64,000 nt of DNA from an uncultured Draconibacterium sp. (lineage in GTDB: Bacteria; Bacteroidota; Bacteroidia; Bacteroidales; Prolixibacteraceae): assembly GCF_963677155.1 (NCBI RefSeq), contig NZ_OY781884.1:1854501-1918500 (forward strand), written 5' to 3'. Under the pieces are notes generated by a model. It was not told the origin of the DNA. It was given only the letters and a program-made list of their open reading frames with translations, and ran no database searches. Numbering within the stretch: the stretch's first letter is position 1; each line of letters starts with the position of its first letter. A program made the translations under genes and the position numbers. Of the stretch, positions 43,222 to 52,520 are shown piece by piece.

Positions 43222-43911
43222 ATGCATATAAATATCCTACAGCTTGCAGAAGGAGCGAGAGAGGCAAAAGGAACAGCAATTATCATAGACGTATTGCGGG
43301 CCTTTTCCACAGCCTGTTACGCTATCAACAAAGGCATTGAAACCATTATTCCGGTAGGCGATATAAACCTGGCCTACCAATTAAAAAAGAACAACCCCAA
43401 TTACCTTTTAACAGGCGAACGACATGAACGGAAACCAGAAGGATTTGATTTTGGAAATTCGCCAACACATATTAACGATGCAGCCATTACGGCCAAAACA
43501 ATGGTTCAAACCACCAGCTCGGGGACGCAGGGAATAACAAGCGCCATAAATGCCAGCGAAATAATTACAGGTAGTTTTGTTAATGCAGGTGCTATTATTA
43601 ATTATATCAGAAAAACCAGTCCGAAAGAGGTCTCGTTGGTTTGTATGGGTTTTGCCTGCCAATACCCCACCGCCGAAGACACGCTGTGTGCCGAATACAT
43701 AAAAAACGAACTGGAAGGACAGCCAAACGATTTTCCGGACATGGTGCAACAAATTAAAGAAACCGATGGTGCTCGTTTTTTTGATCCGGCTACTGAAAGC
43801 TGGTCGCCCGAAAGCGATTTCCACCTGTGTATGGATTTAAACCGTTTCGATTTTATTCTGAAAGTTGAAAAGGTTGGCGATTTAAATTATCTTCGAAAAC
43901 TCAAAATTTAA
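43222..43911 (+). CDS. comB: ComB-like 2-phosphosulfolactate phosphatase
   Basis: A 229-residue enzyme of the ComB family: IIIDVLRAFSTACYAINKG near the start, GERHERKPEGFDFGNSP near residue 65, and TTSSGTQGI near 95, all family hallmarks. In methanogens ComB makes sulfolactate on the way to coenzyme M; in bacteria without coenzyme M it may serve sulfolactate or sulfonate metabolism, or a different phosphatase role. No ComA or ComC gene is adjacent. It precedes the lyase gene by 42 bases in the same direction. Confidence 0.87.
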   Translation: MHINILQLAEGAREAKGTAIIIDVLRAFSTACYAINKGIETIIPVGDINLAYQLKKNNPNYLLTGERHERKPEGFDFGNSPTHINDAAITAKTMVQTTSSGTQGITSAINASEIITGSFVNAGAIINYIRKTSPKEVSLVCMGFACQYPTAEDTLCAEYIKNELEGQPNDFPDMVQQIKETDGARFFDPATESWSPESDFHLCMDLNRFDFILKVEKVGDLNYLRKLKI

Positions 43912-43953
43912 CCTGTTTTACCTATAATAAGGTATAACAAAAGCCTTGTAACA

Positions 43954-45123
43954 ATGCAACAATACAATTTCGACGAAATAGTTCCGCGCAAAGGAACCAA
44001 CTGTTTAAAACACGATGCACTTGAACAATTTTTCAAATCGGCCGATGCCCTGCCACTTTGGGTAGCCGACATGGATTTTAAAACACCCGACTTTATTGTT
44101 GATGCCATAAAAAAACGTGCCGAACACGAGATTTACGGTTACACTTTTCGCTCCGATTCGTATTACGAGGCAGTAATTAACTGGATGAGCCGGCGCCATC
44201 AGTGGGATATAAAAAAAGAATGGATTTCGTTTAGCCCGGGTGTTGTTGCCGGATTAACTTATGCCATTGAAAGTTTCTCGGAACCGGGTGACGGAGTCAT
44301 CGTTCAGCCTCCGGTATATTTCCCGTTCTTCGACAGCGTGAAAGACACCAACCGGAGAATGATTCAGAATCCGCTAAAAAAAGAAAACGGTCGTTATACT
44401 TTCGATTTGGAGGATCTGAAATCGAAGATCGACGAAAATACCAAACTACTGTTGCTTTGCAACCCACAAAATCCAGGCGGCATGGCTTGGACACGCGAAG
44501 AACTGGTTGCACTGACGGATATCTGCCTGGAAAATAACATCATGATTATTTCGGATGAAATTCATTCCGACTTAATATACAAGGGACATAAGCACATTCC
44601 GCTTACCAGCATTTCGGAAGAGGTGGCACAAAACTGTATGGTTAGCATGGCACCAAGTAAAACGTTTAATGTTGCAGGGCTTACGTCGTCGCTGGTGATT
44701 ATCCCGAATAAAAGAAAACTGGCGGCTTACGAGCGCACCATTGGTGTTGGACATTTGGGCATGGGAAACATATTCGGGACAGTAGCACTTGAAGCGGCTT
44801 ATACACACGGCGACAAATGGCTCGAACAACTGCTCGACTATCTTTGGGGAAATTACCAGTTACTTGAAAGCTTTATTCAGGAAAAGCTGCCACGTGTTAA
44901 AGTAACAAAGCCGGAAGCTACATACCTGATTTGGATGGATTTTTCGGATTACGGCATGAAAAACGAGGAGCTGGCAAAATTCACCGTTGAGAAAGCGGGT
45001 GTAGCGCTAAATGATGGCGGACGTTTCGGAATTGGCGGCGATGGTTTCCTTCGTATGAACATCGGTTGTCCACGTAGTGTATTACAGGAAGCGCTTGAGC
45101 GTTTGGAAAAAGCTTTCGGATAA
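43954..45123 (+). CDS. MalY/PatB-family PLP enzyme (cystathionine beta-lyase)
   Basis: A 389-residue fold-type I aminotransferase-like enzyme. LWVADMDFKTPDFI near the N-terminus, LLCNPQNPGGMAW, ISDEIHSDLIY (Asp holding the PLP nitrogen) and SMAPSKTFNVAGL with the PLP-binding Lys236 define the MalY/PatB group, which splits cystathionine or cysteine-like substrates by beta-elimination. The C-terminal FLRMNIGCPRS holds the carboxylate-binding Arg. It may be co-transcribed with comB. It meets ruvC tail to tail with three bases between. Confidence 0.93.
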   Translation: MQQYNFDEIVPRKGTNCLKHDALEQFFKSADALPLWVADMDFKTPDFIVDAIKKRAEHEIYGYTFRSDSYYEAVINWMSRRHQWDIKKEWISFSPGVVAGLTYAIESFSEPGDGVIVQPPVYFPFFDSVKDTNRRMIQNPLKKENGRYTFDLEDLKSKIDENTKLLLLCNPQNPGGMAWTREELVALTDICLENNIMIISDEIHSDLIYKGHKHIPLTSISEEVAQNCMVSMAPSKTFNVAGLTSSLVIIPNKRKLAAYERTIGVGHLGMGNIFGTVALEAAYTHGDKWLEQLLDYLWGNYQLLESFIQEKLPRVKVTKPEATYLIWMDFSDYGMKNEELAKFTVEKAGVALNDGGRFGIGGDGFLRMNIGCPRSVLQEALERLEKAFG

Positions 45124-45126
45124 AGA

Positions 45127-45678
45127 TTATTTTACTTTGCCCGGATTCTTTTTAACAAAGTCGCCCCAGCTTTTATACTCTTTCGATTTTGGGGGTTTGC
45201 TCATTTGTATAAAATGACAAATGGCCACAGCCACGGCATCGGTTTCGTCGAGTACTTTATCCATATCCTTCAGGTCGTAAACTTTTTGCAGAAAATAAGC
45301 GACCTGCTCTTTCGAGGCACGCCCCATTCCGGTAATGGCTTGCTTTACCAGCAAAGGTGCATATTCGTGAATCGGCACATCGTGCACCAACGCTGCGGCC
45401 ATCAGCACACCTTGTCCGCGCCCCAGCTTTAGCATCGACTGCACGTTTTTACCATAAAACGGTGCTTCAATGGCCATAACATCCGGTTTGTATTCTTTTA
45501 CCAGGTGCAGCGCCCGCTCGTGCAGGTATTTTAAGCGCACATAATGATCGGAATACCTTTTCGGCGTAATGTTTCCCATATGCAAAATCACCGGCTTTTT
45601 ATCTCTCACCTCAACCAAACCATAGCCGGTTACCGTTGTTCCGGGATCGATGCCCAATATACGAAGCGGTTTATCCAT
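45127..45678 (-). CDS. ruvC: Holliday-junction resolvase RuvC
   Basis: A 183-residue endonuclease that cuts four-way junctions with RuvAB. Acidic catalytic residues are visible: Asp11 in ILGIDPGTT, Glu in VMAIEAPFYG, and the Asp pair in LDETDAVAVAICH. LGRGQGVLMAAAL and KQAITGMGRASKEQVA are family motifs. A Lys-rich tail of about 25 residues extends beyond the E. coli protein. ruvA and ruvB are not in the window. Confidence 0.97.
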   Translation of the reverse strand: MDKPLRILGIDPGTTVTGYGLVEVRDKKPVILHMGNITPKRYSDHYVRLKYLHERALHLVKEYKPDVMAIEAPFYGKNVQSMLKLGRGQGVLMAAALVHDVPIHEYAPLLVKQAITGMGRASKEQVAYFLQKVYDLKDMDKVLDETDAVAVAICHFIQMSKPPKSKEYKSWGDFVKKNPGKVK

Positions 45679-45715
45679 TCGCTGAAAATAGTAATTTGTT
45701 ATTAGCTGCTGAAAT

Positions 45716-46636
45716 TTATGTCCGTTTAGTTTTTGAGGCTAGCTTCTGTTTTCTCAGACTCTTTCTATCGAGTTGCTGAACCAACACTCCCGATACTATA
45801 AAAATCAAACCAATAAAGGTTGTAAAGTAGATGGTTTCTTTTAAAATAAGATGAATAAAAACCAGCGACAGGAAGGGGGCAAAAAATACCAGGTTACCGA
45901 TTTTTGCATTGCTGCTGGTCAGGTTCATGGCTTTTAACCACAATACGTAAGTAATACCCACTTCAAAAATACCTGAGTAAATAGTGGCGATAAACGCTTC
46001 GCCCCAATGTACCCTAAACGACGAAAACAACGCCACCACCGGCACCAAGAAAACCATCCCGATAGCAAAGTTAAGAAAGAGTTTCACCACCTGATCGCGG
46101 GTATCTTTCACATTAAATATCCAATACAACGACCACAGGATTGAACTTCCAACCGCCAGCACAACTCCCAACGGATTGGTGTTGCGAAATCCATCGAAAC
46201 CTCCCTGCGACGAAATAAAAAACACGCCAATAAAACTGATGAGCAGCGCCACAAAACTTATCCAGCTAATTTTTTGTTTGAGCAGGGGCACCGAAAGCAG
46301 CGCCAAAGTTATGGGCCAAATCATATTCAGCGGTTGCGCCACTTGCGCCGGAAGCAAAGAATAGGCTTTAAACAAAACCAGGTAATACAACAGCGGATTA
46401 AAAGCCCCCATTAACAGCGAATACAACCATTCGCGTTTGGTTTGTTTAAAAATTAAATGCGTTTTTCGTTGTGCTACCAACACAAAAAACAGCAACACCA
46501 CCGTTACTGCCGACACATAAAATATAAGCTGAATAAAATCGTATTCGCGCAACGCCAGTTTAAACGATGTGGCTACGGTTGACCAAAACAACACGGCCAA
46601 TCCGGCATACAAATATGTTTTTACGGTTTGCGACAC
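45716..46636 (-). CDS. EamA/DMT-family transporter
   Basis: A membrane protein of about 306 residues with ten segments in two EamA repeats (first TYLYAGLAVLFWSTVATSFKLAL, second beginning LGVVLAVGSSILWSLYWIF). The frame is open up to an ATG at 46789, but that extension runs into the palindromic iteron array and adds about 50 residues not seen in EamA proteins. The GTG ending at 46636 gives a normal length, so I prefer it; this is uncertain. Likely an exporter of small metabolites; substrate unknown. Confidence 0.8.
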   Translation of the reverse strand: MSQTVKTYLYAGLAVLFWSTVATSFKLALREYDFIQLIFYVSAVTVVLLFFVLVAQRKTHLIFKQTKREWLYSLLMGAFNPLLYYLVLFKAYSLLPAQVAQPLNMIWPITLALLSVPLLKQKISWISFVALLISFIGVFFISSQGGFDGFRNTNPLGVVLAVGSSILWSLYWIFNVKDTRDQVVKLFLNFAIGMVFLVPVVALFSSFRVHWGEAFIATIYSGIFEVGITYVLWLKAMNLTSSNAKIGNLVFFAPFLSLVFIHLILKETIYFTTFIGLIFIVSGVLVQQLDRKSLRKQKLASKTKRT

Positions 46637-46740
46637 AAGCTGGTAAAATCTGTACGCCAAAGTACAAAAAGAAATTAGACGGAATTCTGCCCCGCAAACA
46701 AATACAACTAAGAAATTTGCTAACAGAATTGTTTCTCCCA

Positions 46741-46999
46741 TAAACAAACCTTTAAACCATAAAAACCCGGAGAAAAGCTGTTTAAACAAACGTTTAAGGC
46801 CAAAAGATTCGCCGGTCGCGATTTAAACTAAAATTTAAGGATCAAAAGGATCGCGGCCTGCGTTTAAACAAATGTTTAAGCGGCAAAAGTTGCCTGCGAG
46901 CATTTAAAACTAAAGTTTATGCTCCAAAAGGATGAGAAGTGGCACTTAAACATTTGTTTAAGCCTAAAAACCGATCCAATCCTTTAAACTTTTGTTTAT
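46741..46999. repeat. Seven-unit array of TTTAAAC...GTTTAA palindromes
   Basis: A 17-bp palindrome of the form TTTAAACnnnnGTTTAA recurs at about 46741, 46781, 46822, 46863, 46903, 46945 and 46983, i.e. every 38-42 bases. The outer units are more degenerate. The spacers are GC-rich, most contain CAAAAG, and several form a small hairpin around it (for example GGC-caaaagattc-GCC and GCGGC-aaaagtt-GCC). The array lies between the divergent EamA and DUF1905 genes. A protein-binding iteron set is the simplest reading; it is not a CRISPR because spacers are related and repeats are degenerate. Confidence 0.7.
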
Positions 47000-47203
47000 T
47001 GCGAAAAACGATTTCTCCTAATATCAATAAAAAGCGACTATATTTATTGCTGTAAAAACCTATTTAAGTGATAATTATTTGTAACCCGCTCAAATTTCAT
47101 CGCGGTTTGAGAGAAAAGGGCAACGCAATTTGCCTCTACTCACTCAATTTAGAGTTTTGTGCAATTAAAACGAATTGAAAACTGAAAGAAAAAATAACAG
47201 CAA

Positions 47204-47503
47204 GTGCAAGCAAAAATCAGATACACCTTTTCCGGGAAATTATGGAAATCGGCAGGACAAGCAGGATGGTATTTCATTTCACTTCCTATTGAAATATCAA
47301 AAGAAATCAGGGAAAATTTAAAATGGCAAGAAGAGGGCTGGGGGCGAATGGAAGCAACTGCTACTATTGAAAAAGAAGAATGGGAAACGGCTATTTGGTT
47401 TGACAAAAAACAGGACACTTATCTGCTACCCATAAAGGCCGATATTAGAAAAAAACTAAAGCTAGAGATAGATCAAACGCGAGCTGTAAGCATTGCGATA
47501 TAA
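47204..47503 (+). CDS. DUF1905 domain protein
   Basis: A 99-residue protein starting with GTG at 47204. It covers the whole DUF1905 domain: FSGKLWKSAGQAGWYFISLP at the start, GWGRMEATATI in the middle and DTYLLPIKADIRKKL near the end. The family is a small cytosolic beta barrel of unknown function, often fused to YdeI/OmpD-associated domains, which is not the case here. It reads away from the palindromic iteron array. Tail to tail with the TPR gene. Confidence 0.88.
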   Translation: MQAKIRYTFSGKLWKSAGQAGWYFISLPIEISKEIRENLKWQEEGWGRMEATATIEKEEWETAIWFDKKQDTYLLPIKADIRKKLKLEIDQTRAVSIAI

Positions 47504-47535
47504 AATAGCACTTCATAAGAATTAAAATGCTTTTC

Positions 47536-49425
47536 TTAAAATTCACCGGGTTTTATCCCTTCCATAAACACCCCTTCTTTATTTTCCGGCTTTTTATCAG
47601 GATAAACTTTTCGTAGTTCCCGGTATTTCCCGCGCGATTCTTCGGTAAACACACTTCCCGGGTAGCTGGTAAGCATTTGTTTGTACAGCTCTTTTGCTTT
47701 TTCTGGTTGCCCAAGATGGTAGTTATTAAGCTCGGCCAGCAGATACAAGGCATCGTCGCCCAGCAGGTCGTAACTAAAATCGGTAACAATAGTTTGCAGA
47801 TACTCGGCAGCCATTGCATAGTTCTGGTTGTCCATTTCAATTTTTGCCTTCCGGAAAAGAATATTATCCACCAGCGAATGATACGGATACAATTCGGTAA
47901 TAGAATCCAAAACCAGCATTGCTTCATCCGCACGGTTTTGGAAAAACAACAAATCAGCAGCAGCAAACATTTGCAACGGAACCGCGGTGGTATCAAGGTT
48001 GAGATTATTGCCTATCAGCATCGACAGCTCCATGGCATCGTTGGCCGTTAGTTTCGAGGTGCTGGCTTTTAACACATCTAACTGTGCTTTTGCCCAGCTA
48101 AAGTTGCCCATGTAATAGCCCAACTTTGCTTTTTTTAGTTTTACCTCGTCGCCCAGCGAGTTCTTTTTATTGGCTTCAATTACCTGCGAATATATCAACA
48201 TGGCTTCCCACGGATCGTCGGCATAAACATAAATATCAGCCATTTCAGTTTTTAGCAACCCCAATTCATCGGGTTTCAGTTGCGGAACTTTTTCTCCTTT
48301 CTCCAGCACTGCAATTGCTTTTTCGGTATCGTTCAGATAAAAAGCCAGCAAATGTGCATACTCGCGCACCAGATGCAAAGTAGCCGGGCCAATGTTCAGG
48401 TACAACAATCCGTTTTCAAAATCGGTGGCCAAAGTTTGCCCCTGTTCCAGATTGCCATCTCCCTCATTGGTATATTCCATGTATTTGGCATGAATATTCC
48501 GGGCAAAAGCCTGCGAAAAATATGGTGTTTCTTCCCCTTTATCCATTAAATACTGATAAGCTTTTTGTGCCTGTGCATACTCCTTGTTCCGTAATGCCAG
48601 ATCGCCCAATTGCGCAATTTGACCATCTTCTGCTCCGGTTCTTTTATCCAAAGCAATGGACTGGCGCAATGCTCCCGAAAATTTCTTTTCCTGCAAAAGA
48701 AACCAAATCAGCAAACGATTATAACCAATTACATTAGGTTCGGCCTGAATACGTTTTAGCACCTGCCCCCGAAACTGATCGCGCAAACCATCGTCGATAT
48801 CCAGCCGCATAGCCGACGACAAACTGCTTTGCACCCGCGCCAGATGTTTTTCATCTTCGCGCAACAGGTTCAAATACTCTTCCATCATATTGGTGTAATC
48901 GCGCAAATACAGATACGACCGTGCCAACTCATAATTAAACGACTGATCGGGCAAAGCAGCTCTTCCTTTTAAATAAGTATCGCGCGCCAAACCGTACTCG
49001 CCCCAACCTAAAAACGAATTGGCGGTAGTTAAATAAGCTCCACGGTTAGCCGGTGTCTTGTCAATCGCTTCCTGAAACATAGCGTCGGCTTCTTCAATCC
49101 TGTTCTGGCTTTTGTAAACTTGTCCCAGATGCACGTAGTATTCCGGCCGTGGCGTTTTTTGTTTTTTAATTTCCTGCTGAAGCTCCGACTCTGCCTCACC
49201 ATATTGTTCCAGACTAATCAAACTGTTTATGTAATATCGGAAATACGTGCTGTTACGGGTTAGCTGATGCACCTCTTTTAGTAAAGGCGCTGCTTTTTCA
49301 TAGTCTTTTGCATTGTAGTAACGAATAGCCAGACTCGATTTGGATTGAACCTCAGACCTCTTCTGTTGGGCGAATCCAGAATTCAATCCCGTAATTAATA
49401 TCAATAGTATGAATATATATCTCAT
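47536..49425 (-). CDS. Exported TPR-repeat protein
   Basis: A 629-residue protein. The ATG ending at 49425 is taken because MRYIFILLILITGLNSGFAQ is a clear signal peptide; the open frame runs 29 codons further. Many tetratricopeptide repeats follow (SSLAIRYYNAKDYEKAAPLLKEV, PEYYVHLGQVYKSQNRIEEADAMFQEAIDKTP, ALYLLAELNNYHLGQPEKAKELYKQML, and more). It probably acts as a periplasmic scaffold; no enzymatic domain is seen. It is divergent from lipA and has no operon partner. Confidence 0.9.
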   Translation of the reverse strand: MRYIFILLILITGLNSGFAQQKRSEVQSKSSLAIRYYNAKDYEKAAPLLKEVHQLTRNSTYFRYYINSLISLEQYGEAESELQQEIKKQKTPRPEYYVHLGQVYKSQNRIEEADAMFQEAIDKTPANRGAYLTTANSFLGWGEYGLARDTYLKGRAALPDQSFNYELARSYLYLRDYTNMMEEYLNLLREDEKHLARVQSSLSSAMRLDIDDGLRDQFRGQVLKRIQAEPNVIGYNRLLIWFLLQEKKFSGALRQSIALDKRTGAEDGQIAQLGDLALRNKEYAQAQKAYQYLMDKGEETPYFSQAFARNIHAKYMEYTNEGDGNLEQGQTLATDFENGLLYLNIGPATLHLVREYAHLLAFYLNDTEKAIAVLEKGEKVPQLKPDELGLLKTEMADIYVYADDPWEAMLIYSQVIEANKKNSLGDEVKLKKAKLGYYMGNFSWAKAQLDVLKASTSKLTANDAMELSMLIGNNLNLDTTAVPLQMFAAADLLFFQNRADEAMLVLDSITELYPYHSLVDNILFRKAKIEMDNQNYAMAAEYLQTIVTDFSYDLLGDDALYLLAELNNYHLGQPEKAKELYKQMLTSYPGSVFTEESRGKYRELRKVYPDKKPENKEGVFMEGIKPGEF

Positions 49426-49534
49426 TGTTTTCTGCACGTTGTACAAAAATAACACAGTTGTTCGAACTATGCTTTTTTTAAGAACAATTTCGAGAGTTAG
49501 GAGTTTAATCAATTTTAGTTTGGTTTTAAACTTT

Positions 49535-49542
49535 TACATTTG
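49535..49542 (+). promoter_or_regulatory. -7 box for lipA-lipB
   Basis: TACATTTG matches TAnnTTTG exactly, 17 bases before the lipA ATG. The nearest TTTG (49519-49522) is too close to serve as -33. Confidence 0.5.
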
Positions 49543-49559
49543 CACAAAATAAATTTGTT

Positions 49560-50423
49560 ATGGCACATGAGTTGAATGGCAGAGAACGCCTGCCAAAGTG
49601 GATGAAGATGAAAATGCCGAAGGGAGAAAGCTATTCGAAGGTAAAGAACCTGGTGAATAAACATGGCTTACACACCATTTGCACCAGCGGAAACTGCCCG
49701 AATATTGGTGAATGCTGGAACCGGGGAACAGCCACATTTATGATTTTAGGAAACATCTGTACCCGAAAGTGTAAATTCTGTGCCGTGCCTAATGGAATGC
49801 CGCTTGCTCCTGATTTGGAAGAACCCAAAAAGCTGGCCGAATCGGTGCGCATTATGGGAGTAAAACACTGTGTTATTACTTCGGTTGACCGCGATGATTT
49901 GGAAGATCAGGGTGCCGGAATCTGGGCAGAAACCATTCGCGAAGTAAAACGCGTGAACCCGGAAACAAAAATTGAGGTATTAATTCCTGATTTCCGTGGA
50001 AAAATGGAATTAGTGCAACAGGTGATTGATGCCGGTCCGGATGTGATTTCGCACAACCTGGAAACGACCGAAGAACGTACTCCGTTTATTCGTTTTGCTG
50101 CCAAATACCGCCGTAGTCTGGATGTAATTAAATATGTTGCCGACAATTTCGGACGGGCAAAATCGGGAATTATGCTTGGCTTGGGCGAAAAGCACGAAGA
50201 TGTGCTAAAAACTATGGACGATTTACTGGAAGCCGGTTGTAAAGTTATGACCATTGGTCAGTACCTGGCGCCAACAACAAAACACATGCCTGTAGTTGAA
50301 TACATTGAGCCGGAAAAATTTAAAGAATACCGCAACATTGGCATCCGCAAAGGCTTTAAATTTGTTGAAAGCTCGCCATTGGTGCGTAGTTCGTACCGGG
50401 CCGAAGAACATGTAAAAGCATAA
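49560..50423 (+). CDS. lipA: Lipoyl synthase
   Basis: A 287-residue radical-SAM enzyme that inserts two sulfurs into octanoyl groups on lipoate-dependent proteins. The auxiliary cluster Cys are in CTSGNCPNIGECW and the radical-SAM cluster is CTRKCKFC. The C-terminal RSSYRAEEH contains the conserved Arg-Ser-Ser region. Length equals the family. lipB follows 71 bases later in the same direction. Confidence 0.97.
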   Translation: MAHELNGRERLPKWMKMKMPKGESYSKVKNLVNKHGLHTICTSGNCPNIGECWNRGTATFMILGNICTRKCKFCAVPNGMPLAPDLEEPKKLAESVRIMGVKHCVITSVDRDDLEDQGAGIWAETIREVKRVNPETKIEVLIPDFRGKMELVQQVIDAGPDVISHNLETTEERTPFIRFAAKYRRSLDVIKYVADNFGRAKSGIMLGLGEKHEDVLKTMDDLLEAGCKVMTIGQYLAPTTKHMPVVEYIEPEKFKEYRNIGIRKGFKFVESSPLVRSSYRAEEHVKA

Positions 50424-50494
50424 GAAAAGTGATCAATATTCAGTCGCAGCTAACAGATGTAAAACTCGTAGCTTGAGGCTTGTAACTAAAAAAT

Positions 50495-51163
50495 ATGGCA
50501 AATTTTAATTACGTCGATCTTGGTTTAAAAGAATATAAAGCGTGTTGGGATTACCAGGAAGAGCGCTTGCTGGAGCTTACCACCAAAAAGAGAAGTACGG
50601 GCAAACCTACAGCGGATAACCATTTTATTCTGGTTGAGCACCCACATGTTTATACACTGGGGAAAAGTGGCGACGAAGCCAATATGATGGCCAATGCCGA
50701 TTTCTTGAAAAAGATTGAAGCCACGTATTTCAAAATAAACCGTGGTGGCGATATTACTTATCACGGACCGGGGCAGTTGGTTGGTTACCCAATCATCGAT
50801 CTGGAGCATTACAAAATTGGCGTGCGCGAATACATTGAAAAAATGGAAGATGCCATTATTGCAACAGTTGCCGAGTATGGACTGGAAGCCGGAAGAAAAG
50901 AAGGTGCTACCGGCGTGTGGCTGCAACCCGACCACAAAGTGCGTGCACGAAAAATCTGTGCTATCGGGGTACGTGTGAGCCGCTACGTTACCATGCACGG
51001 TTTTGCACTTAACGTAAACACCGACATGCGTTATTACAACTACATCAACCCGTGTGGCTTTGCCTCATCGGCGGTAACTTCTATTCAGCAAGAGCTTGGT
51101 CGAGAAATTTCGATGGATGAAGTTAAAGAGATCGTAAAGAAAAAATTCAACGAAGTTTACTGA
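50495..51163 (+). CDS. lipB: Octanoyltransferase LipB
   Basis: A 222-residue enzyme that moves octanoate from acyl carrier protein to lipoyl domains, the substrate for LipA. The motif RGGDITYHGPGQLVGYPI is diagnostic. The acyl-site Lys and Cys are in ARKICAIGVRVSRYVTMHGFALN and INPCGFASSAVTSI. It forms a two-gene lipoate operon with lipA. Confidence 0.96.
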   Translation: MANFNYVDLGLKEYKACWDYQEERLLELTTKKRSTGKPTADNHFILVEHPHVYTLGKSGDEANMMANADFLKKIEATYFKINRGGDITYHGPGQLVGYPIIDLEHYKIGVREYIEKMEDAIIATVAEYGLEAGRKEGATGVWLQPDHKVRARKICAIGVRVSRYVTMHGFALNVNTDMRYYNYINPCGFASSAVTSIQQELGREISMDEVKEIVKKKFNEVY

Positions 51164-51380
51164 GCCCATTCCTAATTGGCTGAAAAAAGAAGACTTGCTG
51201 CAGGACACTCTAACTTGTTGCTTTTATAAGCACAGAAAAGTCAATACAAAATGTCCAACTAAAAGAACACACAAATATTGAGTATTAGGTATTAATACAC
51301 AGCAGGATCCGTTTGCAATGGGATAACACACAAACACAGAGATTTTCGTAAGCAGGGATGTAACTAAACTACCAAAACAA

Positions 51381-51764
51381 TTAATTCCCGACAGTTTCGC
51401 TAACGTGTTTAAGCACTAATTGCTCGATAGCTCTTTTGTCAAAAGGCTTCAGTAGATAATCGACTATTTCTCCTTTATCCAGGGCTTTCAAAATCTCCGG
51501 GTTTCCCTGATAACACGATAGTATGATGCATGGAATATGCGCACATACATTTCTAATTTCCCGGATAAACTCCAGCCCGTTCATAGCAGGCATTCTCATA
51601 TCGGAGATTACAAATTTTATGTCAGGATGGCTGGTAAATACCTCGATGCCTTTCTCCCCGCTATTCGCACTTAACACCTCAAAAACTTTCGAGAATGTTA
51701 AACGAAAAACAGTGATATTCAATTCTTCATCGTCCACATAAAGAATTTTGGGTTTGTCATTCAT
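51381..51764 (-). CDS. Single-domain response regulator (CheY-like receiver)
   Basis: A 127-residue receiver with no output domain. ILYVDDEELN gives the acidic pair, FVISDMRMPAMNG the phospho-acceptor Asp, IILSCYQG a Ser in place of the usual Thr, and DYLLKPFDK the Lys. The Phe and Cys around the switch region hint at a distinct partner. No kinase is next to it, so it may work with a hybrid kinase elsewhere. Transcribed alone. Confidence 0.9.
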   Translation of the reverse strand: MNDKPKILYVDDEELNITVFRLTFSKVFEVLSANSGEKGIEVFTSHPDIKFVISDMRMPAMNGLEFIREIRNVCAHIPCIILSCYQGNPEILKALDKGEIVDYLLKPFDKRAIEQLVLKHVSETVGN

Positions 51765-52089
51765 GTTTCGTTCGGTTTTGTAGTGATATAAACGTTACGG
51801 TTGTTCATTTGTTTACTTCCGACTCAAATTCGAGGCTTCCTTCATGTTCTTTAATAATGCGAAAGACAGTTGAAAGTCTTAAACGAGTTTCTTTTCCACC
51901 GGATCGTTAGTGGTATAAAAGGGGCGGCGATTTTATTTATATCTCCCTTTTCTATCCCCTACCTGAGTCAGTTACTGTAATGATAAAATGATTATTGTTT
52001 TTATCCGAATTTCTACGAATTGTATTATGGAGAAATTAAAATGAAGGCTGAGTTACAATCTGTGCAAGCGAAAGAAGTCGCCTTTAACG
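51765..52089. other. Intergenic interval with nothing recognised
   Basis: About 325 bases between the receiver gene and the GNAT gene. No open frame, repeat, hairpin or clear promoter stands out apart from the probable promoter region of the receiver gene just beyond 51764. Confidence 0.4.
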
Positions 52090-52500
52090 CTATTCATTTT
52101 GACAAATAATCTCCATCATATTTTCAGGCTTATGCAAGGGTGCAAATCCAAATTGTTTGTACAATCCGTGTGCATCATCGGTTCCCAGTCCCCAACGTCG
52201 AAGCCCCTGCAAATGGTTATGTGTTATTATGACTTCCATTAATTTTTTGCCGTAACCCTTCCCCTGGAATTCAGGAAGAATAAAAACATCGAGCAGCCAG
52301 GCAAAAACAGCGTAGTCGGTGATTACACGCGCAAAACCAACCTGTTTGTTTTCGATGTATACACCAAAACACAGCGAATTTTCGATGGAACGCTGCACGG
52401 TTTCCAATGTACGCCCTTTCGCCCAATACGATTCGTTCGACAAATAATTATGAATAACCTTGATATCGAGCCTTTTCTTATCAGTTGAAATTTCTATCAT
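52090..52500 (-). CDS. GNAT-family N-acetyltransferase
   Basis: A 136-residue acetyltransferase with the acetyl-CoA loop in LPEFQGKGYGKKLMEVII (R/Q-x-x-G-x-G/A pattern) and a preceding strand AVFAWLLDVFIL. The end reads GLGTDDAHGLYKQFGF, as in small-molecule GNATs. Substrate unknown. It lies 20 bases downstream of the DJ-1/PfpI gene and is probably co-transcribed with it. Confidence 0.9.
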   Translation of the reverse strand: MIEISTDKKRLDIKVIHNYLSNESYWAKGRTLETVQRSIENSLCFGVYIENKQVGFARVITDYAVFAWLLDVFILPEFQGKGYGKKLMEVIITHNHLQGLRRWGLGTDDAHGLYKQFGFAPLHKPENMMEIICQNE

Positions 52501-52520
52501 CTTTTCTGTTTTACGAAGTT

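Noticed and set aside
46637-46789. N-terminal extension of the EamA transporter to the ATG at 46789
   Set aside because: It runs through the first copy of the palindromic repeat array and adds residues not seen in the family; the GTG ending at 46636 gives a normal length.
46741-46999. CRISPR array
   Set aside because: The repeats are short, palindromic and degenerate, the spacers resemble one another, and no cas gene is near.
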